From: Fimbriimonadaceae bacterium
GTDB taxonomy: Bacteria; Armatimonadota; Fimbriimonadia; Fimbriimonadales; Fimbriimonadaceae
Direction: 5' to 3'
DNA: 7,063 nt
NCBI GenBank assembly: GCA_022402505.1
Contig: JAKRSE010000347.1
Location: 1-7,063 of the forward strand
Below, piece after piece: positions 1-5,486 of this stretch. The number at the start of each line of letters is the position of its first letter. The stretch's first letter is position 1. The notes below the pieces were generated by a model. It was not told where the DNA came from. It did not search any database and was given only the letters and a program-made list of their open reading frames with translations. The position numbers and the translations under genes were made by a program.

Positions 1-295
1 CGGTCCCGGAATCGAGCCGCATCACCTCGCCCGTCTGGGCGAGAGGTTCTTTCGGCCGGACGAGTCGCGGAGCCGGTCGGCCGGCGGGACGGGACTCGGC
101 CTCTCCATCGTCAAGGCCCTGACCGAAGCCCACCGAGGCGCCTGGACCGCCCAAAGCGAAGTCGGGAAGGTGACGATCATGACCATCTCTCTTCCCCTCG
201 CCGGACCGGGGCCCGACCCTCATGGTTTCCTCACAGCCGGAGCGAAGAATGAACACAAGCCCGACGACAGATCGGGCCAAGGAGCAAAGAGATGA
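1..295 (+). CDS. Sensor histidine kinase, C-terminal ATPase end (partial, starts before window)
   Basis: This is the last 97 residues of a histidine kinase catalytic (HATPase_c) domain. The visible frame opens with GPGI, the remnant of the G1/N-G box that binds ATP. The F box ERFFRP follows at visible residues 14-19, and then the G2 box GGTGLGLSIV at about 28-37. The fold ends near ISLPL (residues 62-66), followed by a roughly 30-residue Gly/charged tail that is longer than usual. The dimerisation/phosphoacceptor domain and any sensor or membrane region lie left of the window, so the stimulus and partner regulator cannot be named. The TGA stop at 293-295 overlaps the ATG of the next gene (ATGA), which implies translational coupling with the secreted LTxxQ protein. 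Identification as a histidine kinase is firm from the ordered boxes. Phosphatase balance and specificity are unknown. Confidence 0.93.
   Translation, partial: GPGIEPHHLARLGERFFRPDESRSRSAGGTGLGLSIVKALTEAHRGAWTAQSEVGKVTIMTISLPLAGPGPDPHGFLTAGAKNEHKPDDRSGQGAKR
279..284 (+). promoter_or_regulatory. Shine-Dalgarno for the secreted LTxxQ gene
   Basis: AAGGAG sits 7 bases upstream of the ATG at 292, inside the end of the kinase gene. It fixes the start at 292. Another ATG follows directly at 295, so the protein begins Met-Met. Confidence 0.7.
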
Positions 296-1083
296 TGCGA
301 ACCAAGTTGATGACCCTGGCCCTGGCCATGATCCTGACCCTCGGCACGGCGGTCGTGACCGCGCAGCCCGGACCGGGCGGCCCCGGCGGCGGCGGCTTCC
401 GGCAGGGCGGCCCTGGCGGCCCCGGTGGACCGGGAATGCGACGCGGCGGCGACCCGGCCGCTCTGATCCTCGGCATGACTTCGGTGGCCAAGGAGCTGAA
501 GCTGACCCCGGGCCAGCAGGCGGAGATCAAGGAGGTCCTGGACTCCATTCGGCCCGGCCCCGGACGCGGCGGACCCCAGGGAGGCCCCGGCGGAGGTCGC
601 GGCCAAGGCGGACCGGGCGGGCCTGGACTCCGCGGCCCCGGCGGGCCGGGTGGCCCTGGCGGGCCGGGAGGACCGGGAGGGAGTCCGGTGATGGATGCCG
701 TCTCGGAGATCCTTGACCAGAACCAGATGACCCGGCTCCAGCAGCTGATCCTCCAGTTCGAAGGTCCTCGGGCCCTGCGAGGCGGTCCTGCGGCCCAGCA
801 GCTGAAGCTCACGCCGGATCAGCAGCAGAAGATCATGCAGATCGTTCAGCAGAGCCGCCCGCAGCCGACGGACGAGCCGCCGACCTGGGAGGAGATGCAG
901 CGGCATCAGAAGCAGGTCCTCGCTCTCTGCCTGAACGTGCTGAACGCCGAGCAGAAGGCTGAGTACGCGAAGATGACCGGCAAGGCCTTCACCTTCGAGG
1001 CCCCGCCGGCCGGAGGTCGCGGCCGAGGCCAGGGCGGCCGACCCGGTCCCGGCGGACCCGGCGGTCGCGGACCTGCCTTCTGA
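292..1083 (+). CDS. Secreted Gly/Pro-rich protein with LTxxQ (CpxP/Spy-like) motifs
   Basis: This is a 263-residue exported protein. Residues 1-24 form a signal peptide: a basic MMRTK start, a hydrophobic core, and likely cleavage after VTA before Gln25. Gly-Gly-Pro-rich stretches at about 27-53, 88-131 and 245-261 separate helical segments. The first helix carries LTPGQQ (71-76). The second, about 133-162, has a Q-rich RLQQLILQ core. The third carries LTPDQQQKI (173-181) and continues through a Gln/Glu-rich helix to an NAEQKAEY segment. Paired LTxxQ motifs are the hallmark of the CpxP/Spy/ZraP group of periplasmic chaperones and stress sensors. Many Planctomycetota and Armatimonadota secreted proteins share the RLxQLxLQ...LxLTxxQ layout. 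Overlap with the upstream kinase stop suggests co-expression and perhaps feedback on that kinase, as CpxP does on CpxA; this is inference. The collagen-like linkers make it unusual and strongly bias its base composition. Confidence 0.85.
   Translation: MMRTKLMTLALAMILTLGTAVVTAQPGPGGPGGGGFRQGGPGGPGGPGMRRGGDPAALILGMTSVAKELKLTPGQQAEIKEVLDSIRPGPGRGGPQGGPGGGRGQGGPGGPGLRGPGGPGGPGGPGGPGGSPVMDAVSEILDQNQMTRLQQLILQFEGPRALRGGPAAQQLKLTPDQQQKIMQIVQQSRPQPTDEPPTWEEMQRHQKQVLALCLNVLNAEQKAEYAKMTGKAFTFEAPPAGGRGRGQGGRPGPGGPGGRGPAF
553..684 (+). repeat. Collagen-like Gly-Gly-Pro coding repeat (residues 88-131)
   Basis: A low-complexity tract encodes successive GGP/GPG triplets, including at least five consecutive GGP units near residues 117-130. 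It joins the two LTxxQ-containing segments of the secreted protein and probably acts as a flexible or polyproline-type linker. At DNA level it is a run of GGC/GGA/GGG and CCG/CCT codons and contains a G-quadruplex-type motif at 661-681. Confidence 0.75.
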
Positions 1084-1105
1084 GCGGTTCGTCCGCCCGG
1101 AGACC

Positions 1106-1150
1106 GGGGCCCCTCCTCCGAATCGAAAGGTTCGGGGAGGGGCCCCTTCT
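1106..1150 (+). terminator. Strong hairpin after the LTxxQ gene, likely transcription terminator
   Basis: The left arm at 1106-1124 pairs with the right arm at 1129-1146 over about 18 base pairs, with a single bulged T. It is capped by a GAAA loop closed by C-G, a stable GNRA tetraloop. The stem base is GGGGCCCC, followed by the short T-rich tail TTCT. It lies 22 bases after the LTxxQ stop and 36 bases before the sigma-factor start. It therefore probably ends or attenuates the kinase-LTxxQ transcript and separates it from the sigma gene. The weak T-tract means it could also act as an mRNA stabiliser or only a partial terminator. Confidence 0.75.
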
Positions 1151-1186
1151 GTCGGCGGACGCCTGGGGCAGAATCCCGGCTGAGGC

Positions 1187-1699
1187 ATGAGCGATTTCGA
1201 CCGTCTTCTCCAGCGGCACAAGGACTCCGTCTATCGCCAGATGCTGCGGTACTGCGGCAACCCCACCGATGCGGAAGACGCCCTGAGCGACGCGATCTTG
1301 AAGGCGTATCGCTCGCTGGATTCGCTGAAGGAGCGGGAGGCCTTCCGCCCCTGGCTGGTCCAGATCGGCCGGCGGGTCTGCGGGCGGATGAAGCATCGGC
1401 AGTCGCTCCGGCCGGCCCTGAGTCTGGCGGCTCTGGAAGAAGAAGGCGTCCAGCCCCACGCTCCCGACCCGACTCCGGAGGAGCTGGCCCTCGCGGCCGA
1501 AACCAAGACCTGTCTTTACCGGGCGCTGGAGGAGGTTCCCGAGCCCTACCGCAGCGCGTACGTCGCTTCGGACCTGGAGGACAAGTCGAACCAGGAGGCC
1601 GCCGCGGAAGCCGGCATCACCCTCGCCGCCTACAAGAGCCGCCTCCACCGAGCCCGGGCGATGCTGCGGGAGCGGGTGGACAAAACCTTCTGCCCCTGA
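1187..1699 (+). CDS. ECF-type RNA polymerase sigma factor (sigma-70 family)
   Basis: This 170-residue protein has the size and two-domain layout of extracytoplasmic-function sigma factors. Sigma region 2 spans about residues 3-72: FDRLLQRHKDSVYRQMLRY, then the acidic DAEDALSDAILKAY of region 2.2, then FRPWLVQIGRR. A Pro/Glu-rich linker at about 84-104 leads to region 4 (about 105-165), with VPEPYRSAYV and a helix-turn-helix ending YKSRLHRARAML that contacts the -35 element. It would redirect RNA polymerase to a stress or envelope regulon. No anti-sigma gene follows, since the next gene runs convergent, so control must come from elsewhere or from the upstream kinase/LTxxQ block. The ATG at 1187 has only a GAGG one base upstream, too close for a good ribosome site, so translation may be weak. 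Family assignment is strong; group and target promoters are unknown. Confidence 0.9.
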   Translation: MSDFDRLLQRHKDSVYRQMLRYCGNPTDAEDALSDAILKAYRSLDSLKEREAFRPWLVQIGRRVCGRMKHRQSLRPALSLAALEEEGVQPHAPDPTPEELALAAETKTCLYRALEEVPEPYRSAYVASDLEDKSNQEAAAEAGITLAAYKSRLHRARAMLRERVDKTFCP

Positions 1700-1795
1700 C
1701 CCCCGCCCAGGTTCACGAGTTCGCCTGCCGGCTCACGCGTTCACTCGGGCTGCCGCGAGGTCAACATCGGCCCGCACGCCGGCAACAGCCGAGAC
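1700..1795. other. Convergent intergenic gap between the sigma factor and ARC genes
   Basis: These 96 bases lie between two stop codons. I see no strong terminator hairpin with a T-tract. Only a distant TGCCGGC/GCCGGCA pair (around 1725 and 1770) and a repeated GTTCAC word are visible, neither convincing. Confidence 0.5.
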
Positions 1796-3451
1796 TCAGA
1801 ACACCGACTTCGCCAGGAAGTCCGAGCCCTGGCCGGGGCGGATGGGCTTGACGGCGGCGACCATTTCGGGCTCCACGTCGATGAGCTTCAGCCAGTCGTC
1901 CAGCACGTCGTCCTTCGGGAAGATCTCGTTCTCGCCGAACTCGGCATCGACCGCATCCTTCAGGTCGGCCGATCGGATTCCGTGGTCGGCGGCGGGTTCG
2001 GAGATCGCCCGGCGGATGGCCGATTCCTTCGCCCGATCGACGACCGACTTCAGCAGAGCCCCGCTCACCAGGTCGTGACGATGCAGGGTCTCGGTCTCGC
2101 CGGAGCGGTAGCTGACCTGCAGGAACTCCGACTCCCGAGACTCGCGCCACAGGTGGGCCAGGGTCTGTTCCAGGAGGGCGAGCCGGGCGCATTCGGGACC
2201 GCCGTGCTCGGCGATCTCGGCCGGGTCCAGGGGGAGGTCCTCCGACAGGTAGAGCCCCAGAATCTGCTTGGAATCCTCCCGGCCGGGCCGGTTGATCTTG
2301 ATCTTCCGGTCGATCCGCTCGGGGCGCAGGATGGCGGGGTCGATGTAGTCCGGCCGGTTCGAAGTCAGCACCACGACGACGTTCTGGAGGGCGATCAGCC
2401 CGTCCATTTCGGCGTTGAACTGCGGCACCACCGTGTTGCTGATGTTGAGGGTCCGGCCGCTGGATCGGGTCCGCAGCACCGATTCCGCCTCGTCGATGAA
2501 GATGACGACCAGGCGGTCTTCTTTGGCCTTCTCGCGGGCGGTGGCGAAGATGTCGCGAACCATCCGCTCGGTCTCGCCCAGCCACATGTTCAGAATCTTG
2601 GGTCCGTTGATGTGGAGGAAGCACTCCTTGACCTCGTGGCCGACCCGCTCGGAATACTCCCGGGCGAGGTTCCAGGCGATGGCCCGGCCGATCATGGTCT
2701 TGCCGCAGCCGGGAGGGCCGTAGAGCAGGATGCCCTTGACCGCCTTCCTGTTGAACTTGGCGTAGATTTCGGGATAGAGCATCGGCTGTTCGATGCTCTC
2801 GCGGATCTGGCGGATCGCCTCCGTCTGGCCGCCGATGGCCGACCAGGGTGTCTCGCTGATCTCCTCGACGAACCAATCCTGAGCCTCCTTCTTGGGGAAG
2901 TGCTCCACGGCGAAGCGGCCGGAGGGATCGAGCCGAACCTCGTCGCCCGCCTTGATCTCGGTCTCCGCGAGGCCCGGATGCCTGCCCGCAAGCCGCGAAC
3001 CCGCGCCCGGCGTGTCGCCCCCGACTCGGAGCCGCCCATCGGCCAGAGCTTCGGCGACCCGAATCAGGCCGCCATGCTCGCTGCCTTCGGCGATTCCGAC
3101 GATCGCGTAGCCTTCGTTCAGCCTGACCCGGCTGCCGATCTCCAGCGTCTCCGGGTCGAGGCTGGGGTCGATCAGCACGACGTAGTCGGAATCGCCGAGC
3201 GCGACCATCGCCTGACCGTCGGGAAGCAGCTTCAGCAGGACTCCCAGTCGGTTGGCGGGCCGGGTCAGCTTCTCGTAGGCCTCCTGGTACTGGGCGAGCA
3301 TGGCGTTCTGCTCCTCCCGGCTCTTCCCTTCCTGCTCCAGTTCCTCGCGCAGGGCCTCGATGTAGTTCTTCAGCCGCGCATCGTTTGCAGGGGCGTTCTG
3401 GGCGATGCGGTCCAAAATCTCCAGCGTCCGCGGGCGTCCTTCAGGGGTCAT
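1796..3451 (-). CDS. arc: ARC/Mpa-type proteasome-associated AAA+ ATPase
   Basis: This 551-residue ring-forming ATPase belongs to the family that unfolds proteins for the bacterial 20S proteasome. An N-terminal coiled coil lies at about residues 22-65, where Mpa recognises Pup. Two OB-like beta domains follow (about 67-185), then the AAA+ module. Walker A is GPPGCGKT (245-252), Walker B VVIFIDEAES (315-324), sensor 1 TSNR (363-366), and the arginine-finger region LRPERIDRK (375-383). The pore loop reads NMWLGETE where Mpa has NKFVGETE, so Trp replaces the usual Phe. The SVVDRAK helix and the DAEFGENE...DDW block match the Mpa C-terminal domain. The last residues are AKSVF, not the GQYL tail that docks Mpa on the proteasome. 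No proteasome, Pup/UBact, ligase or depupylase gene adjoins it. The ATG at 3451 lacks a clear ribosome site, but the next Met (51) lies inside the coiled coil. Family membership is firm; the proteasome partner is inference. Confidence 0.9.
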   Translation of the reverse strand: MTPEGRPRTLEILDRIAQNAPANDARLKNYIEALREELEQEGKSREEQNAMLAQYQEAYEKLTRPANRLGVLLKLLPDGQAMVALGDSDYVVLIDPSLDPETLEIGSRVRLNEGYAIVGIAEGSEHGGLIRVAEALADGRLRVGGDTPGAGSRLAGRHPGLAETEIKAGDEVRLDPSGRFAVEHFPKKEAQDWFVEEISETPWSAIGGQTEAIRQIRESIEQPMLYPEIYAKFNRKAVKGILLYGPPGCGKTMIGRAIAWNLAREYSERVGHEVKECFLHINGPKILNMWLGETERMVRDIFATAREKAKEDRLVVIFIDEAESVLRTRSSGRTLNISNTVVPQFNAEMDGLIALQNVVVVLTSNRPDYIDPAILRPERIDRKIKINRPGREDSKQILGLYLSEDLPLDPAEIAEHGGPECARLALLEQTLAHLWRESRESEFLQVSYRSGETETLHRHDLVSGALLKSVVDRAKESAIRRAISEPAADHGIRSADLKDAVDAEFGENEIFPKDDVLDDWLKLIDVEPEMVAAVKPIRPGQGSDFLAKSVF

Positions 3452-3481
3452 GGCTGTTCTACGCAGGAAGGCAGGCGCATT

Positions 3482-3586
3482 GCTGGGCGTGGCTTGGCTA
3501 GGCGTGGCTCTGCGTAGCTATGCATTGCTCTGCGTGGCGTTGCCTAAAGGGCCATCGCACGGCAATGCACAGCAACGCACAGCGGG
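3482..3586. repeat. Degenerate 10-bp repeat array in both orientations upstream of the ARC gene
   Basis: On the + strand a 10-base unit close to GCTCTGCGTG repeats head to tail: GCTGGGCGTG (3482), a half unit GCTTG (3492), GCTAGGCGTG (3497), GCTCTGCGTA (3507), GCTATGCATT (3517), GCTCTGCGTG (3527) and a degenerate GCGTTGCCTA (3537). At 3557-3586 the same unit appears on the - strand as GCTGTGCGTT, GCTGTGCATT and the degenerate GCCGTGCGAT. The two blocks face each other across about 10 bases (3547-3556), so the region could fold as an imperfect hairpin. It occupies most of the 149-base gap between the DinB stop and the ARC start, ending 30 bases before the ARC ATG. It may be a protein-binding array, an mRNA leader structure or a small repetitive element; the sequence alone does not decide. 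Confidence 0.65.
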
Positions 3587-3596
3587 CCGAAGGCCC
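3584..3596 (-). terminator. Small hairpin just after the DinB stop, possible terminator
   Basis: On the - strand GGGCC and GGCCC form a perfect 5-bp stem with a TTC loop, starting 4 bases after the DinB TGA. There is no T-tract after it, so it may be only an RNA-stabilising or partial stop signal. Confidence 0.3.
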
Positions 3597-3600
3597 TCCC

Positions 3601-4056
3601 TCAATGCATCTTCATATCGCCGAGCAGGGTCTGGATGTAGTTCACCTGGCCGTAGTGGTAGGTCGTGTTCCAGGCGTGGAGGCCCATCACGTCGGCGAGG
3701 GTCATGCGGGCGCCTCCTCCGAAGGGGAGGACGAGGTCTTCTTCCAGCCGCTCGTCGGGCACGGAGAGGATGACGGCGCAGAGCTCGCCTGTCGTCTTCA
3801 TCGCCATCTCCCGGGCCGAGGCAAGATCGGGGATCGCCTCTCTGGCCTTCATTGCGTCTTCGCGGGCGTGCTCCGAGAACTCAAAGTCGGCCCCCAATTC
3901 GATCAGCTCGATGAAGACCGGCGGCGCGAGGGCGACTTCCTGAGCCTGGCTGAGGGCGCTCCGGGCGAGGGCTTCCGGCTTCCAGTCGATCCGGTCCGGC
4001 GGCAGGGCTTCCACGGCGCGGAAGAAGTCGCCGACCGCCTTTTGAGTCTGTCGCAC
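3601..4056 (-). CDS. DinB/YfiT-superfamily protein
   Basis: This 151-residue helical protein starts at the GTG at 4056, chosen because CAGGA lies 7 bases upstream. GTGs at 4071 and 4077 in the same frame lack as good a site. The four-helix-bundle pattern is visible: an N-terminal helix VRQTQKAVGDFFRAVEALP, the DRIDWKP turn common in the superfamily, a second helix SALSQAQEVA, a loop LPFGGGARMTLADVM, and the closing helix HAWNTTYHYGQVNYIQTLLGD. DinB-like proteins are cytoplasmic, often metal-dependent transferases, such as thiol S-transferases, but most have no known reaction. Of the usual three His ligands only H134, before YGQ, is clear. The position four residues before it is Asn130, and the helix-2 position is Gln/Glu, so classical metal binding may be lost. 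It is divergent from mnmE, with 51 bases between starts. Armatimonadota often carry many paralogues of this type. Family call is good; function unknown. Confidence 0.82.
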   Translation of the reverse strand: MRQTQKAVGDFFRAVEALPPDRIDWKPEALARSALSQAQEVALAPPVFIELIELGADFEFSEHAREDAMKAREAIPDLASAREMAMKTTGELCAVILSVPDERLEEDLVLPFGGGARMTLADVMGLHAWNTTYHYGQVNYIQTLLGDMKMH

Positions 4057-4063
4057 GATGAAT

Positions 4064-4068
4064 TCCTG
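4064..4068 (-). promoter_or_regulatory. Ribosome binding site deciding the DinB GTG start
   Basis: On the - strand CAGGA is followed by 7 bases and then GTG at 4056. No comparable site precedes the two upstream in-frame GTG codons. Confidence 0.5.
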
Positions 4069-4092
4069 CACCCGCACGACCCAGAATCTACC

Positions 4093-4102
4093 CGGAAGGG
4101 GG
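4093..4102 (+). promoter_or_regulatory. Ribosome binding site of mnmE
   Basis: The purine-rich CGGAAGGGGG lies 5 bases before the ATG at 4108 and selects that start. The open frame extends far upstream only because stops are rare in this GC-rich DNA. Confidence 0.65.
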
Positions 4103-4107
4103 TCATC

Positions 4108-5433
4108 ATGCCATCGGTGGCCGAAGAATCGACTCTCCCGGATTTCGAGCCGATCTGCGCCCCGATCTCGGCGGCAGGCGGGGCGGTGGCCCTGGTGCGG
4201 ATCAGCGGACGGGGTTCCTGGGGAATCGTGCGGCAGGTTTTTTCGCCGCTTCCCCGCGAGATCGAGCCGAAGCGGGCCTTCTACGGCCGATTCCGCCACG
4301 GGGACGACGGCCTTGCCGTCTTCTGGGCTTCCGGGAGCGGCTTCACGGGAGAGGAGTCGGCCGAGCTTTCGGTCCACGGCAGTCCGGCCTCGGTTCGGGG
4401 CTTGCTGGAATCGCTGATCGCGGCGGGGGCTCGGTCTGCGCGGCCGGGCGAGTTCACCGAGCGCGCCTTTCTTCATGGCCGGCTCGATCTGGCCCAGGCC
4501 GAGGGGGTTCGGGCAGGGATCGAGGCGGCGACCGACGCCCAGGACAGGCTGGCGGCCCACCTGCGGGATGGGGACGTCAGCCGGCAGCTGGCCGAGGTGG
4601 AGGATGAGGTCGTCGGAGTCCTGGCCGCCGTCGAGGCCTCCACGGATTTCAGTGAAGAGGTCGGCGAGCTGGACGTGCCTTCGGCGGTTCGGCGACTGGA
4701 TCGGGCGATGCGGCTCCTGGAGGCGATGGTCGAGTCCGGCCGCCGAGCCCGCCCCGCCTGGTCCGGACTCCGGGTCGCACTTATCGGCCGGCCGAACGCC
4801 GGCAAATCGAGCCTGCTGAACGCCCTGCTCCGGGCGGATCGGGCCCTGGTGACCCCCATTCCGGGCACGACCCGAGACACCCTGGAGGAGCGTCTTGACG
4901 CCGCCGGGGTCCCGGTTCTTCTCATCGATACGGCCGGGTTGCGGGAAGGCGGCGACGAGGTCGAAAGGCTGGGGATGGAGCGGACGATTCTGGCAGCCGA
5001 CAGCGCCGATGAAGTCCTCCACTTGGTGGACGGGACCGTCGGGCTCACCGACGAGGACCGCGCGATCGCCGGCCGGCTCATGCGGCCGACCCGGCTGATC
5101 CGCACCAAGGCCGATCTGCCCGACTCCCGACCCATCCTGGAGGAAGACCTGGCGGTGAGTTCCGCGAGCGGCCAGGGGTTGGAGGACCTCGTGCGGCCCT
5201 GGAAGGATCAGGCGACCGATCTCCCCGCCGTCCTTCCCCGTCACGGACCGATTCTGGAGGCCGCCCTCGATTCGATTCGGGAGGCCCGCGCGACGCTGGA
5301 GCGGCCTGTGCCCACCGACCTGGCGGCGGTGGACCTCCACGCCGCGCTCCGCCGGCTGGGCGAAGTGACGGGACGAACGGCCGCCCCGGACATGCTGGAT
5401 CGGATCTTCCGAGACTTCTGCATCGGCAAGTAG
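4108..5433 (+). CDS. mnmE: tRNA uridine-5-carboxymethylaminomethyl(34) synthesis GTPase MnmE
   Basis: MnmE acts with MnmG to modify the wobble uridine (position 34) of certain tRNAs, using a formyl-folate-derived carbon and GTP hydrolysis. This 441-residue copy is close to the usual length of about 450. The N-terminal tetrahydrofolate-binding domain (about 14-125) has ISAAGGAVALVRISG, the FTGEESAELSVHG turn and ARPGEFTERAFLHGRLDLAQAE. A helical domain then surrounds the G domain: G1 GRPNAGKSS (228-236), G2 TTRD (254-257), G3 DTAG (274-277), G4 TKAD (333-336) and G5 SSASG (351-355). The C-terminus FCIGK (437-441) is the hallmark ending that carries the conserved Cys. Thr replaces the Asn of the usual NKxD guanine-recognition motif; such TKxD forms occur in other GTPases. 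The gene stops with TAG. MnmG is not in the window. The start has a good ribosome site. Very confident call. Confidence 0.97.
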   Translation: MPSVAEESTLPDFEPICAPISAAGGAVALVRISGRGSWGIVRQVFSPLPREIEPKRAFYGRFRHGDDGLAVFWASGSGFTGEESAELSVHGSPASVRGLLESLIAAGARSARPGEFTERAFLHGRLDLAQAEGVRAGIEAATDAQDRLAAHLRDGDVSRQLAEVEDEVVGVLAAVEASTDFSEEVGELDVPSAVRRLDRAMRLLEAMVESGRRARPAWSGLRVALIGRPNAGKSSLLNALLRADRALVTPIPGTTRDTLEERLDAAGVPVLLIDTAGLREGGDEVERLGMERTILAADSADEVLHLVDGTVGLTDEDRAIAGRLMRPTRLIRTKADLPDSRPILEEDLAVSSASGQGLEDLVRPWKDQATDLPAVLPRHGPILEAALDSIREARATLERPVPTDLAAVDLHAALRRLGEVTGRTAAPDMLDRIFRDFCIGK

Positions 5434-5465
5434 CAGGCGGCCCGGTATCCTCTGGCGATGCGGGC

Positions 5466-5472
5466 GAGGAGG
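5466..5472 (+). promoter_or_regulatory. Likely Shine-Dalgarno before the fadN-like gene
   Basis: GAGGAGG lies 14 bases before the ATG at 5487, which is long spacing; a weaker GAGAG at 5476-5480 has 6-base spacing. An in-frame TGA at 5475-5477 rules out any earlier start. Confidence 0.45.
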
Positions 5473-5486
5473 CCTGAGAGCCACAG

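Noticed and set aside
1700..1795. Possible bidirectional terminator between the sigma factor and ARC genes
   Set aside because: Only a distant 7-base inverted pair is visible, with no compact stem and no T-tract.
1982..3517. 511-residue + strand open frame opposite the ARC gene
   Set aside because: It has no family motifs and lies antisense to a strongly recognisable ATPase; stop-free frames are expected in GC-rich DNA.
3482..3586. CRISPR array
   Set aside because: The units are 10 bases, degenerate and contiguous, with no unique spacers and no cas genes nearby.
3520..4107. N-terminal extension of mnmE by 196 residues
   Set aside because: It runs antisense through the DinB gene and the repeat region. 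MnmE begins normally after 4108, where there is a good ribosome site.
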